DNA of 64,000 nucleotides from Candidatus Pantoea edessiphila (GTDB lineage: Bacteria > Pseudomonadota > Gammaproteobacteria > Enterobacterales > Enterobacteriaceae). Shown piece by piece: positions 45,720 to 55,013 of this stretch (positions are counted from its first letter, which is position 1; each line of letters begins with the position of its first letter). The DNA lies in the NCBI RefSeq assembly GCF_002933355.1, contig NZ_PDKU01000001.1:1-64000 (forward strand), written 5' to 3'. The notes under the pieces are model-generated. The model was not told the DNA's origin. It ran no database searches and saw only the letters and a list, made by a program, of their open reading frames with translations. The position numbers were made by a program, and so were the translations under genes.

Positions 45720-45757
45720 ATAAAGAAAGGCGGCACTTGTGTGTCGCCTTTCTTTAT
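45720..45757. terminator. Strong bidirectional terminator
   Basis: ATAAAGAAAGGCGGCAC (45720-45736) pairs over 17 bp, with one G-T pair, with GTGTCGCCTTTCTTTAT (45741-45757) over a 4-nt loop. The A-run on one side and T-run on the other let it work for both the membrane-protein gene and the convergent suhB. Its GC content is far above the surroundings. Confidence 0.92.
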
Positions 45758-45766
45758 CCATTATTA

Positions 45767-46555
45767 TTAATTATTTTTATTTAAAACTAATAATAATGAC
45801 TTTAAGATATAAGGATTAGCTGCAATAATGTTTTCCGAATTTATACAATATTCTTTTCCATTAAAATCAGTTATTAAACCACCTGATTCTCTTATTAATA
45901 ACTCACTAGCAGAAAAATTCCAAGGTCTTAATCCTATATGAAAGTAACCATCTAAACGCCCTGCTGCTACATATGCCATATCTAATCCTATTGAACCAGT
46001 GCGACGAAAATCTATATTTTCATGATCAAATATTTTAATAATTTTATTTATATATTTTTTAAAAATATCCCTTTTCCCAAACAAACAACTAACAGACAAC
46101 AATATTCCCTTTAAATTAACTGTATTATTACAACGTAAACGATAACCATTAAGTTGAGCACCTTGACCACGTACAGCACTAAATAACTCATTGAGTATAG
46201 GAGCATATACTACAGATACTTCAATGCGATCTTTAATAATCAAAGTTATTGAAATCGAAAAATTAGGTAAGCCTTTAATAAAATTATGCATACAATCTAA
46301 TGGCTCAACAATCCATAGTATATCTTGATTATTAATAATTATATGATTACCAATTTCGGTATAAATGGTATGTTGAGGATATGCTTTATGAATTACTTCA
46401 ATAATAGAACTTTCTACTTTTAATTTAATAGCTTGTATAACATTTAGGTTGTTTATTTCGTTAATTTTAATAGATCTTATAATTTCATAATTTTTAATAA
46501 TTATATTTCCAGCTTTTCGGACTGCACGTATGGCAATATTCAGCATTGGATGCAT
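45767..46555 (-). CDS. suhB: SuhB, inositol-monophosphatase fold, active site degraded
   Basis: E. coli SuhB is an inositol monophosphatase homologue that also works as a Nus-type factor in rRNA transcription and ribosome assembly. The 262-residue protein starts MHPMLNIAIRAVRKAGN, as in E. coli, and aligns throughout. The metal-site motif DPLDGTTNF reads EPLDCMHNF (Asp84 to Glu, Gly88-Thr89 to Cys-Met), and the WDF aspartate is Asn (RPWNFSASELL, residue 213). The EE pair is EI, and the N-terminal NVD motif is gone. Phosphatase activity is very unlikely, yet the frame is intact, which points to the RNA-polymerase role. It is convergent with the membrane-protein gene. Confidence 0.93.
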   Translation of the reverse strand: MHPMLNIAIRAVRKAGNIIIKNYEIIRSIKINEINNLNVIQAIKLKVESSIIEVIHKAYPQHTIYTEIGNHIIINNQDILWIVEPLDCMHNFIKGLPNFSISITLIIKDRIEVSVVYAPILNELFSAVRGQGAQLNGYRLRCNNTVNLKGILLSVSCLFGKRDIFKKYINKIIKIFDHENIDFRRTGSIGLDMAYVAAGRLDGYFHIGLRPWNFSASELLIRESGGLITDFNGKEYCINSENIIAANPYILKSLLLVLNKNN

Positions 46556-47117
46556 TATTATTTCTCGTTAGATATAAAACTAAAAAAGTAGAAAATTTAA
46601 TCAAAATAAGTATAATCTTAAAACTATATTATAATATTTCTTCATAAATTATCATTTTCTTCTTTTTAATTTAAATTGATTTTAGCTATCCTTAATTAAT
46701 ATAAATTGAATTATAACATTAGATAACAATAAACTCGTTTCTTATTGTAATAATCTATCATAATAAACTTATTAACATCATAGAAATTAATTATCAATTT
46801 GAAAACATAATGGAATTAATAAATATTGATAATTATTTTATAAAAAAACTAGAAACAATAATTAATTTTACGGAATTATTATATACAACATCTTCTATCA
46901 TAATACATAATACTTAAAATTTATGATTAAGATATATTATTTATAATGACAAATAATTTTTACAAATATCAAACCTTAATGTAAACATCAAATTTTAATT
47001 ATATATGTTCCTATGTAAAATAAATACATAATTAATTTCTTTGTTAATTATTATTTCTTTTATTTAGTTGATAATGAATGAATTTATTTTTTATCAAGTT
47101 AACGGAATAATCATAAA
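46556..47117. other. suhB-iscS gap, trmJ and iscR missing
   Basis: In E. coli, trmJ and iscR lie here. The 562 bases are AT-rich with no readable remnant of either. A 35-codon frame starting at 46810 has no family resemblance. iscS has therefore lost its usual repressor gene and iscR promoter at this locus. Confidence 0.55.
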
Positions 47118-48278
47118 ATGAAATTGCCTATTTATCTAGATTATGCTTCAACAACTCCAGTTGATCAAAGAGTAGCTGATAAAATGATGGAATTTTTAAC
47201 AACAAATGGAATTTTTGGTAATGCTGCTGCTAAATCTCATCGTTTTGGTTGGAAAGCAGAAGAAGCAATAAATATTTCTCGTAATCAAATAGCAAAAGTA
47301 ATTAATGCTGATCCACGTGAAATCATTTTTACTTCTGGTGCTACCGAATCGAACAATTTGGCTATTAAAGGAACTGCTCAATTTTTTAAATCAAAAGGTA
47401 AACATATCATTACGAGTAATATCGAACATAAATCAGTTCTAAATACCTGCAATTACTTAGAAAAAAAGGGATTCAAAATCACTTACCTTAAATGCTCAAG
47501 TACAGGTATGATATCTATTGATGAATTACAATCTGTATTAAATAATGATACAATTTTAGTGTCTATTATGCATGTTAATAACGAAATTGGTATTATTCAA
47601 GATATCGCCAATATAGGAGAATTATGTAACAAACATAATATTATTTTTCATGTAGATGCAGCACAAAGCATTTGTAAAATACCAATTGATCTTCAACTAT
47701 TAAAAGTAGATTTAATGTCTTTTTCAGCTCATAAGACGTATGGTCCAAAAGGTATTGGTGCATTATATATACGTAGGAATTTACATGCTCAAATTGAAGT
47801 TCAAATCCATGGAGGGGGACAAGAAAGAGGTATTCGTTCGGGAACTTTACCTGTACATCAAATTGTTGGCATGGCTGAAGCTTATAATCTTACAAATAAA
47901 ATAATCAAAACAGAAGCAATGAATACAAAAATTTTAAGAGATAGATTATGGCAAGGAATCAGTGCATTAGATAATGTATCAGTTAATGGTGATTTAAAAT
48001 ATAGTACACCAAACATACTTAATGTAAGTTTCGGTGATATAGATGGAGAATCTTTGATTTTAGCATTAAAAGACCTAGCTGTTTCGTCTGGTTCTGCTTG
48101 TATTTCAGCTAATTTTCAAGCTTCTTATGTACTTCGTGCTTTAGGTTTAACAGAAGAATTAGCCTATAATTCTATCCGTTTTTCTATAGGAAAATTTACT
48201 ACTCTAGATGAAATAGATTATGCTGTTGCATTGATAAAAAAATCTGTAGATTGTTTACGTACTAACCCTTTATTTTAA
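47118..48278 (+). CDS. iscS: Cysteine desulfurase IscS, C-terminal tail missing
   Basis: IscS takes sulfur from cysteine for iron-sulfur clusters and tRNA thiolation. The PLP lysine ([15 protein letters not shown]), the histidine in [12 protein letters not shown] and the catalytic-cysteine loop [12 protein letters not shown] (about residue 328) are present. The protein has 386 residues and stops at LRTNPLF, about 18 short of E. coli IscS, whose last residues dock IscU. The stop codon TAA may have come from the Glu codon that follows Leu-Trp in E. coli. No iscU, iscA, hscBA or fdx follows. Likely remaining partners are tRNA-thiolation proteins or scaffolds encoded elsewhere. Confidence 0.96.
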   Translation: MKLPIYLDYASTTPVDQRVADKMMEFLTTNGIFGNAAAKSHRFGWKAEEAINISRNQIAKVINADPREIIFTSGATESNNLAIKGTAQFFKSKGKHIITSNIEHKSVLNTCNYLEKKGFKITYLKCSSTGMISIDELQSVLNNDTILVSIMHVNNEIGIIQDIANIGELCNKHNIIFHVDAAQSICKIPIDLQLLKVDLMSFSAHKTYGPKGIGALYIRRNLHAQIEVQIHGGGQERGIRSGTLPVHQIVGMAEAYNLTNKIIKTEAMNTKILRDRLWQGISALDNVSVNGDLKYSTPNILNVSFGDIDGESLILALKDLAVSSGSACISANFQASYVLRALGLTEELAYNSIRFSIGKFTTLDEIDYAVALIKKSVDCLRTNPLF

Positions 48279-48299
48279 CAATACTAAATAGTTTATTAG

Positions 48300-48341
48300 A
48301 TGATTAATTTATTGAAGTTTATACATACCCATTACCTACAT
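48300..48341 (+). pseudogene. Possible iscU relic
   Basis: Twenty-one bases after the iscS stop, an ATG opens a short frame MINLLKFIHTHYLH before a stop. E. coli IscU begins MAYSEKVIDHYENP about the same distance after iscS: Met1, Lys6, Ile8 and the His-Tyr pair line up with one inserted residue. This is a short match and could be chance. The rest of 48279-48601 (323 bases) shows no gene. Confidence 0.3.
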
Positions 48342-48601
48342 TAATGTAATTGAAATTAAAAATAAGCTAAATTAAAATTATTTATCTTGTATTAAGATTA
48401 ATAAAGATATTTTAATTTTGTTTATTCACTTATTCACTATTAGTTAGGTTATTTGATTAAATGATACGTAAGAATTTAAAATAAAAACAATTATTATAAA
48501 ATATCTATTTTTGATTAATAATATCATTATGATACTTTACTAAAGTATTTTAGTATAAGATAATTATAAGGTATAAATATTTTAAATAAGCAGATAATTA
48601 T

Positions 48602-49021
48602 ATGAAGGTTGAACGAACTCTATCTATTATCAAACCAAATGCAGTTGCTAAAAATGTAATTGGTGAAATTTTCAATAAATTTGAAGTATCTGGATTTAAA
48701 ATTATTGGCATCAAAATGATGCGTTTAAACAAAAAGCAAACTGAAAATTTTTATCATCAACACCAGGATAAGTTTTTCTTCATAGATCTAATTCTTTTTA
48801 TGATTTCAGGTCCTATAGTTGTTTCTGTATTAGAACGTAAAAACGCCGTTAGATACTATAGAGAATTAATGGGAGCTACAGATCCAAAGAAAGCAATAAA
48901 AGGTACATTACGTGCTGAATATGGTGATGATTACACTGCAAATGCACTGCATGGTTCTGATTCCATAAAATCGGCTATATTTGAAATTGATTATTTTTTT
49001 AGAAGTGATGAACTATCTTAG
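48602..49021 (+). CDS. ndk: Nucleoside diphosphate kinase
   Basis: Ndk balances nucleoside triphosphates by phosphate transfer through a histidine. The 139-residue protein has RTLSIIKPNAVAKNVIG, GPIVVSVLE and the active-site histidine in NALHGSDS. E. coli Ndk has about 143 residues and a slightly longer C-terminus. The intervening hscA-fdx-iscX-pepB-sseB genes of E. coli are missing between iscS and ndk. It is followed by rlmN, as in E. coli. Confidence 0.97.
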   Translation: MKVERTLSIIKPNAVAKNVIGEIFNKFEVSGFKIIGIKMMRLNKKQTENFYHQHQDKFFFIDLILFMISGPIVVSVLERKNAVRYYRELMGATDPKKAIKGTLRAEYGDDYTANALHGSDSIKSAIFEIDYFFRSDELS

Positions 49022-49140
49022 TATAAGAAACATATATAGATTTATTTTTTAGATAATATTTCTAGATAAGATTAAGTTTTTAGTATTAATTTTATAAAAA
49101 AAGATAAAACACTAATCATTATGAGGTTTAATTAGATTTT

Positions 49141-50271
49141 ATGTCTGATAAAATGGTGACATTTGCACCGTTTGCATGTTGTAACAATTCTTATATAAGA
49201 AATCAAAAAGTTAATTTATTAGAATTAAATCGAAAAAAAATGAGAGAATTTTTCATTTCATTAGGATCAAAAGCATTTCATGCAGATCAAGTCATGAAAT
49301 GGATTTACCATCATTATTGTGATGATTTTCAAAATATGACAAATATTAATAAATCACTTCGTTTAAAATTAATGAAATTTGCTGTAATTATTGCACCTAA
49401 AGTAGCTAAAGAAGTCAGATCTTGTGATGGTACTATAAAATGGTCCCTGAATGTTGGAAATCAGTTTATAGAAACTGTTTATATTCCATATAAAAATCGA
49501 GCTACTTTATGTATTTCATCCCAAGTAGGTTGTGCATTAGGATGTAAGTTCTGTTACACTGCTCAACAAGGTTTTAGTCGTAACTTAAGTATATCTGAAA
49601 TTATTGGCCAAATTTGGTGTGTATCAAATATTATACATAGTAGATTGATTCGTGATATGCATCCAATTACCAATGTAGTAATGATGGGTATGGGAGAACC
49701 GTTATTAAATTTAAATAATGTCGTGCAATCAATAAACATCATGCTAGATAGTTGTGGTTTCGGTATATCTAAGCGTCGTATCACTCTGTCGACTTCTGGT
49801 ATAGTACCAGCTTTAGACAAATTAGGTGAAATGGTTGATATATCTCTTGCAGTATCCTTACATGCTCCAAATGATAATCTTCGTGATAAAATTTTACCTA
49901 TAAATAAAAAATATAACATTAAAATGCTTTTAGAATCAATCAAACGTTATTTAACTAAGTCTAAAGCTAAAAGAGGAATAGTTACAATTGAATATGTTCT
50001 ACTAAGTCATGTAAATGATCATATTCATCATGCATATGAACTAGCAAAATTACTTAGAGATTTACCTTGTAAGATTAATCTCATTCCTTGGAATGAATTT
50101 CCAGGTTCACTTTATCATTGCAGTTCTAATAATCGTATCTTTAGATTTTCAAAAATTTTAACAGAACTTGGATTTAATAATACTATTCGTAAAAATCGTG
50201 GTGGGGATATCAATGCAGCTTGTGGTCAATTAAGTGTAAGTGGTGGAGTTAAAAGTAATGTGCATAAATGA
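49141..50271 (+). CDS. rlmN: 23S rRNA / tRNA (adenine C2) methyltransferase RlmN
   Basis: RlmN is a radical-SAM enzyme that methylates A2503 of 23S rRNA and A37 of several tRNAs. The cluster motif [18 protein letters not shown] has the CxxxCxxC spacing. [15 protein letters not shown] and the C-terminal catalytic cysteine in [11 protein letters not shown] are present. At 376 residues it is about 8 shorter than E. coli; the basic tail after the catalytic cysteine is trimmed. It needs iron-sulfur clusters although the isc scaffold genes are not beside iscS. Confidence 0.96.
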   Translation: MSDKMVTFAPFACCNNSYIRNQKVNLLELNRKKMREFFISLGSKAFHADQVMKWIYHHYCDDFQNMTNINKSLRLKLMKFAVIIAPKVAKEVRSCDGTIKWSLNVGNQFIETVYIPYKNRATLCISSQVGCALGCKFCYTAQQGFSRNLSISEIIGQIWCVSNIIHSRLIRDMHPITNVVMMGMGEPLLNLNNVVQSINIMLDSCGFGISKRRITLSTSGIVPALDKLGEMVDISLAVSLHAPNDNLRDKILPINKKYNIKMLLESIKRYLTKSKAKRGIVTIEYVLLSHVNDHIHHAYELAKLLRDLPCKINLIPWNEFPGSLYHCSSNNRIFRFSKILTELGFNNTIRKNRGGDINAACGQLSVSGGVKSNVHK

Positions 50272-50619
50272 ACAGTAATCTAGTAATAATGTTTTTATGT
50301 TCTTTATAATTATGTTAGCTGTAGTTATATATATTTATTTTAAATAAAAAACTAAAAATAATTATACATTTATAACCTTAAAAAAATTTAATACCACTAG
50401 TTAGTACATATTCAAATAAGATTTTTTATTAAATTTATTAATAATTAAATAAATATATGGTATATTTTTTAAAATATTTCAATAGTATTGTTCTTTTATT
50501 ACATAGTTTAGTAATTTAAAGACAAAATTATTTTCAAAAATATATAACCAAAATATTTTACTTAATTTTTATGGGGATATTGCTATCTATTTCATAATGA
50601 AATGATTGTGGAGAAATAT
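50272..50619. other. rlmN-ispG gap, rodZ missing
   Basis: E. coli has rodZ here. No remnant is readable. A 16-codon hydrophobic frame at 50297 is too short to support. The last bases hold the ispG ribosome-binding site. Confidence 0.5.
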
Positions 50620-51714
50620 ATGAATAGCGAGCAGCCTATCATTCGTCGCAAATCAAAACGTATTTATGTTGGTAAGGTACCAATTGGAGATCAAGCGCCA
50701 ATAAGTGTTCAATCAATGACTAATACTTGTACCACCGATATTAATAAAACAATTAGTCAAATTGAATCTCTTGAAAAAGTAGGAGCAGATATTGTTAGAG
50801 TTTCAATACCAAATATAGATTCTGCAGAATCATTTAAACTAATAAAACAAAAAACAAATATACCATTAATAGCAGATATTCATTTTGATTACCGTATTGC
50901 ATTAAAAGTTGCTGAATATGGTGCGGATTGTTTACGTATTAATCCAGGTAATATTGGTAATGAAAATAGAATTCGTATGGTTGTTGATTGTGCGAGATAC
51001 AATAACATTCCAATTCGTATTGGTGTTAATTCAGGATCTCTAGAAAAAGATTTAAGGAAAAAATATGTTAAACCAACAGCTGAAGCATTAGTAGAATCAG
51101 CTATGCGTCATGTGGATTATTTAGATCGTTTTAATTTTGATCAATTTAAAGTTAGTGTGAAAGCTTCAAATGTTTCAATTGCAATTAAATCCTATCGTTT
51201 ACTTTCGAAAAAAATTGATCAACCATTGCATATAGGTATAACTGAAGCAGGAAGTATACGTAATGGTACTGTTAAATCTGCTATTGGTATAGGGATACTT
51301 CTTTCTGAAGGTATTGGTGATACTGTACGTGTTTCATTAGCAGCAAATCCTATAGAAGAAATTAAAGTTGGTTTTGATATTCTTAATTCTCTGAATATTC
51401 GTTCACGTGGTATTAATTTTATTGCTTGTCCTACATGTTCACGTCAGGAATTTGATGTTATAGGTACTGTAAAAGAGTTAGAAAAACGTCTTGATGACAT
51501 ATCAACACCTATAGATGTTTCTATTATTGGTTGTATAGTCAATGGTCCTGGAGAAGCTGTTATCGCAACCATAGGTTTAACTGGAGGAAATAAAAAAAGT
51601 ACTTTTTATGAAGATGGTTTACGTCATAAAGATAAGATTGATAATGATGATCTTATTAATCAATTAGAAAAACGTATTCGTAATAAAATCTTAAAGATTA
51701 ATAAAAATGTTTAG
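50620..51714 (+). CDS. ispG: 4-hydroxy-3-methylbut-2-en-1-yl diphosphate synthase
   Basis: IspG (GcpE) is the iron-sulfur enzyme of the penultimate MEP-pathway step to isoprenoids. It has [30 protein letters not shown], the cluster cysteines in [11 protein letters not shown] and [13 protein letters not shown] chose the ATG at 50620 because GGAG (50610-50613) lies 6 bases upstream and the N-terminus then matches E. coli; this gives 364 residues. A longer frame starts at 50602 without such a site. It is followed by hisS after 41 bases. Confidence 0.96.
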   Translation: MNSEQPIIRRKSKRIYVGKVPIGDQAPISVQSMTNTCTTDINKTISQIESLEKVGADIVRVSIPNIDSAESFKLIKQKTNIPLIADIHFDYRIALKVAEYGADCLRINPGNIGNENRIRMVVDCARYNNIPIRIGVNSGSLEKDLRKKYVKPTAEALVESAMRHVDYLDRFNFDQFKVSVKASNVSIAIKSYRLLSKKIDQPLHIGITEAGSIRNGTVKSAIGIGILLSEGIGDTVRVSLAANPIEEIKVGFDILNSLNIRSRGINFIACPTCSRQEFDVIGTVKELEKRLDDISTPIDVSIIGCIVNGPGEAVIATIGLTGGNKKSTFYEDGLRHKDKIDNDDLINQLEKRIRNKILKINKNV

Positions 51715-51755
51715 ATAACTATTTAAATTAGTTAATATACCAAGGAATTTTCAAT

Positions 51756-53036
51756 GTGATCAGAAATATTCGATCAGTTAGAGGAATGAAAGATTATCTT
51801 CCTAACAGTACAGTTATATGGCAACAAATCGAAATTATATTAAAAAATATTTTAAGAAATTATGGTTATAAAGAAATTCGTTTACCAATTATAGAAAAAA
51901 TTTCATTATACGAAAGAGCAATTGGTAATGTTACTGACTTAGTTGAAAAAGAAATGTATACTTTTATTGACCGTAACGGGGATAGTCTTACATTACGTCC
52001 GGAAGGAACTGCAGGATGTATTCGTTCGGGAATAGAACATGGCTTTCTTTATCATCAAGAACAAAGATTATGGTATATGGGACCAATGTTCCGTCATGAA
52101 CGTCCACAGAAAGGCCGTTATCGCCAATTTAATCAAATGGGAATAGAAGTGTTCGGTTTAACCGGACCAAATATAGATGTTGAACTTATTATGATGAATA
52201 TTAGGTGGTGGAAAGCGTTAGGAATTGAAAATCATGTTAGATTGGAAATTAATTCTCTAGGATCAATTGAGGCATGTAGTAATTATCGTAATGTATTAAT
52301 TAAATTTTTAGAAAAAAATGAGCATTTGTTAGATGAACAATGTAAGCATCGTATGTATACTAATCCTATGAGAATATTAGACAGTAAGAATCCTAAAGTT
52401 AAAGAATTGATGCAAAATGCTCCAAAAATTATTGATTATCTTGACAATGATTCTAATATACATTTTGAAAAATTTTGCAAGTTACTTAATGAACTAGATG
52501 TAAAATATGATATCAATCCTTATTTAGTCCGTGGACTTGATTACTATAATCGTACTGTAATTGAATGGATTGCTGATTCTCTCGGTGCTCAAAGTACCAT
52601 TTGTGGAGGTGGTCGTTATGATAATTTAGTTATGCAATTAGCTGGTTATCATACACCAGCTATAGGTTTTGCTTTAGGAATAGAACGTTTAATTTCTTTA
52701 GTAGAATCAGTTAATCCAGTTTTTAAGACAACAAATTATGCTAGTATTGATGTTTATATAATAAACAATAATTTACATAATCATATAGCAGCTATAATCT
52801 TAGCTGAATCAATACGTGATGCAATGCCTGAATTAATATTTGTAACAGATTTTAGAGGAGGTAGTTTAAAAAAACAAACGATACGTGCTGTAAAATTGAA
52901 TGCATCTTTAATATTAATATTAGATGAATATCTAGCTAATTCTAACCGAGCTGTAATTAAAGATTTAAGAACTGGAACACAGCAAATAATAGATAGGATA
53001 GATATTGTAAATACATTGTATCTTTTATTGAAGTAA
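51756..53036 (+). CDS. hisS: Histidine-tRNA ligase
   Basis: HisS charges tRNA-His. The 426-residue class II synthetase has motif 1 (KEIRLPIIE), motif 2 ([19 protein letters not shown]), the histidine-binding [15 protein letters not shown], motif 3 (FALGIERLI) and the C-terminal anticodon-binding domain. The start is GTG with AAGGAA 8 bases upstream. Gene order ispG-hisS-yfgM-bamB-der is that of E. coli. Confidence 0.97.
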   Translation: MIRNIRSVRGMKDYLPNSTVIWQQIEIILKNILRNYGYKEIRLPIIEKISLYERAIGNVTDLVEKEMYTFIDRNGDSLTLRPEGTAGCIRSGIEHGFLYHQEQRLWYMGPMFRHERPQKGRYRQFNQMGIEVFGLTGPNIDVELIMMNIRWWKALGIENHVRLEINSLGSIEACSNYRNVLIKFLEKNEHLLDEQCKHRMYTNPMRILDSKNPKVKELMQNAPKIIDYLDNDSNIHFEKFCKLLNELDVKYDINPYLVRGLDYYNRTVIEWIADSLGAQSTICGGGRYDNLVMQLAGYHTPAIGFALGIERLISLVESVNPVFKTTNYASIDVYIINNNLHNHIAAIILAESIRDAMPELIFVTDFRGGSLKKQTIRAVKLNASLILILDEYLANSNRAVIKDLRTGTQQIIDRIDIVNTLYLLLK

Positions 53037-53104
53037 CATTGTTAAATTAAATAATAAATAAAAAATACTATTTTTTAAGAAAAAACATAATGGGTTAAGT
53101 AATC

Positions 53105-53749
53105 ATGCATAGCAATGAAACTAAAACATTAAACATAATAAAAGAATTTATCTATAAAAAGAAAAAAATATTAATGATTAGTATAATATTTTTCATTTCC
53201 ATGTGTATGTTTATAATAAGTGGTTGGTTGTTTGTCTATCAAAAATCTAATGAAAATGTTATTACAACTAAAGATTTATTAGAACAATATCAAAGGATAA
53301 TAAGCTCACTACAAGTTAACCAATCTAAAAATTTTTTATCTGAGCTTTCTTTGAAAGAGATTGATAATTTTATATATAATAATAAAAACGTTTATGGTTC
53401 TATGGTAGGTATGATACTAGCTAAGCACTATATAATACATAATAAATTTGATAAAGCTATTTTATCATTAAAAACAATATTAAAATTTACTAAAGATATT
53501 AATTTGCAATCATTAATAAATTTACGTTTAGCACGTATTCAAATTGAACAAAATAAATTTGATGAAGCATTAAAAACACTTGATTGTATTAAAGATGATA
53601 GCTGGTCAGTTGTTGCTTCTGATCTTCGTGGAGAAATATTATTTAGTAAAGGCAATAAAGATCTTGCTAAAAAAGAATGGAATAAAATATCTAACAGTAA
53701 TATATCTCCCATATATAATCAAATAATACAGATGAAAATCAATAAATAA
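53105..53749 (+). CDS. yfgM: YfgM, SecYEG-associated periplasmic TPR protein
   Basis: In E. coli, YfgM is an inner-membrane protein with a periplasmic TPR-like domain that joins PpiD at the SecYEG exit. The 214-residue protein has a short charged N-terminus, one membrane helix (about 18-40, ILMISIIFFISMCMFIISGW), then helical repeats including ILAKHYI and LINLRLARIQIEQNKFDEAL. Identity is weaker than for its neighbours, but length, topology and position are as expected. Confidence 0.9.
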   Translation: MHSNETKTLNIIKEFIYKKKKILMISIIFFISMCMFIISGWLFVYQKSNENVITTKDLLEQYQRIISSLQVNQSKNFLSELSLKEIDNFIYNNKNVYGSMVGMILAKHYIIHNKFDKAILSLKTILKFTKDINLQSLINLRLARIQIEQNKFDEALKTLDCIKDDSWSVVASDLRGEILFSKGNKDLAKKEWNKISNSNISPIYNQIIQMKINK

Positions 53750-53773
53750 CACCATCAATATAAGAGAATTTTT

Positions 53774-54952
53774 ATGATATTAAAAAATTATTTATTACCT
53801 ATATTGGTTCTAGTTTTGATAGGTGGTTGTTCTTCATTTGATTTCCAAAAAGATGGAGTTCATTTAGCATCATTACCAAAAAAAGTTGAAAAAAATTTAG
53901 TACCAAGGAAGATTTGGAGTAAAAGAATTGGACAGGGAAATAACTATTTTTATTCTAATTTACATCCTACTTTTAAAGGAAACACAGTCTATGCTGCTGA
54001 TAGATTTGGTATTGTAAAAGCATTAAATTTATCTAATGGTAAAGACAGATGGATTATTGATCTTTCTGAAAACAATGAGGAATATAACGGAAATACAGCA
54101 TTATTATCTGGTGGCATTACAGTATATGGTAATAATTTGTATATTGGTAGCGAACATGGCAAACTGTATTCTCTGAGGACCAAAGATGGATCATTAGTAT
54201 GGACAACGCAAGTAATAGGTGAAATATTATCATCTCCAGTTGTTAAAGATAATTTGATATTTGTTCATACAAGCAATGGTTTTTTACAAGGTATAAATAG
54301 AAATAATGGTAAAGTTCAATGGAGTTTTGAATTAGGTACTTACCCTATTTCTACTAGAGATGTTTCTACTCCAACATTTATGTTTGACAGTTTAATAATA
54401 GGCGATGGTAAGGGCAGAGTTAATGCTATATCAATAAAAAATAATCAGATGATATGGAAACAAAATATTTCAAGTATAAATAGTTTTTTGTTATCTGAAA
54501 ACCTAAAAGATGTTAATGTTACTCCAATTATTTTTGAAGGAGTTGTTTATATAGCGTCTTATAATGGTAGTTTAACTGCTCTAAATTTTAATTCGGGAAC
54601 AATATTATGGCAAAAAAATATTGGAATCGTAAAAAAATTAATTGTCAGTAAACATAAATTATATATAGTAGATGGAGATGATAATTTATTATCTTTAAAT
54701 ACTGATAAAGGTAATATTATTTGGAAACAAAATCATTTGATAAATCATCAATTAACTACTCCTGTGATATACAACAACTATTTAGTTGTGGGTGATATAA
54801 AAGGTTATTTACATTGGATAGATACAAATAATGGAAAATATATTATACAACAAAAATTAAGTAATTCAGGTTTTCAAAGTAAACCAATTATTTCTCATAA
54901 TACTATAATAATTCAATCTAAAAATGGTTATGTTTATGCTGTTACTGTTTAA
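53774..54952 (+). CDS. bamB: Outer-membrane assembly lipoprotein BamB
   Basis: BamB is the beta-propeller lipoprotein of the BAM complex that inserts outer-membrane proteins. The 392-residue protein has a lipoprotein signal peptide with lipobox LIGGC (lipidated Cys19). Repeated propeller blades follow, with patterns such as ALNLSNGKDRWIIDL, SLRTKDGSLVWTTQV and ALNFNSGTILWQKNI. It is the same length as E. coli BamB. Its presence beside a decayed bamE shows that the BAM accessory set is being reduced selectively. Confidence 0.95.
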   Translation: MILKNYLLPILVLVLIGGCSSFDFQKDGVHLASLPKKVEKNLVPRKIWSKRIGQGNNYFYSNLHPTFKGNTVYAADRFGIVKALNLSNGKDRWIIDLSENNEEYNGNTALLSGGITVYGNNLYIGSEHGKLYSLRTKDGSLVWTTQVIGEILSSPVVKDNLIFVHTSNGFLQGINRNNGKVQWSFELGTYPISTRDVSTPTFMFDSLIIGDGKGRVNAISIKNNQMIWKQNISSINSFLLSENLKDVNVTPIIFEGVVYIASYNGSLTALNFNSGTILWQKNIGIVKKLIVSKHKLYIVDGDDNLLSLNTDKGNIIWKQNHLINHQLTTPVIYNNYLVVGDIKGYLHWIDTNNGKYIIQQKLSNSGFQSKPIISHNTIIIQSKNGYVYAVTV

Positions 54953-55013
54953 TTTAGTTAATAGTATTATAATTGATAATGTATATTTAATTTTATTATA
55001 TTAGGATATATTT

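Noticed and set aside
46810-46917. 35-codon frame upstream of iscS, tested as an iscR or trmJ remnant
   Set aside because: Composition is generic AT-rich, it lacks IscR or TrmJ motifs, and it has no ribosome-binding site.
50297-50347. 16-codon hydrophobic frame between rlmN and ispG, considered as a rodZ membrane-segment relic
   Set aside because: Hydrophobic short frames are expected by chance in T-rich DNA; no other RodZ feature is present.
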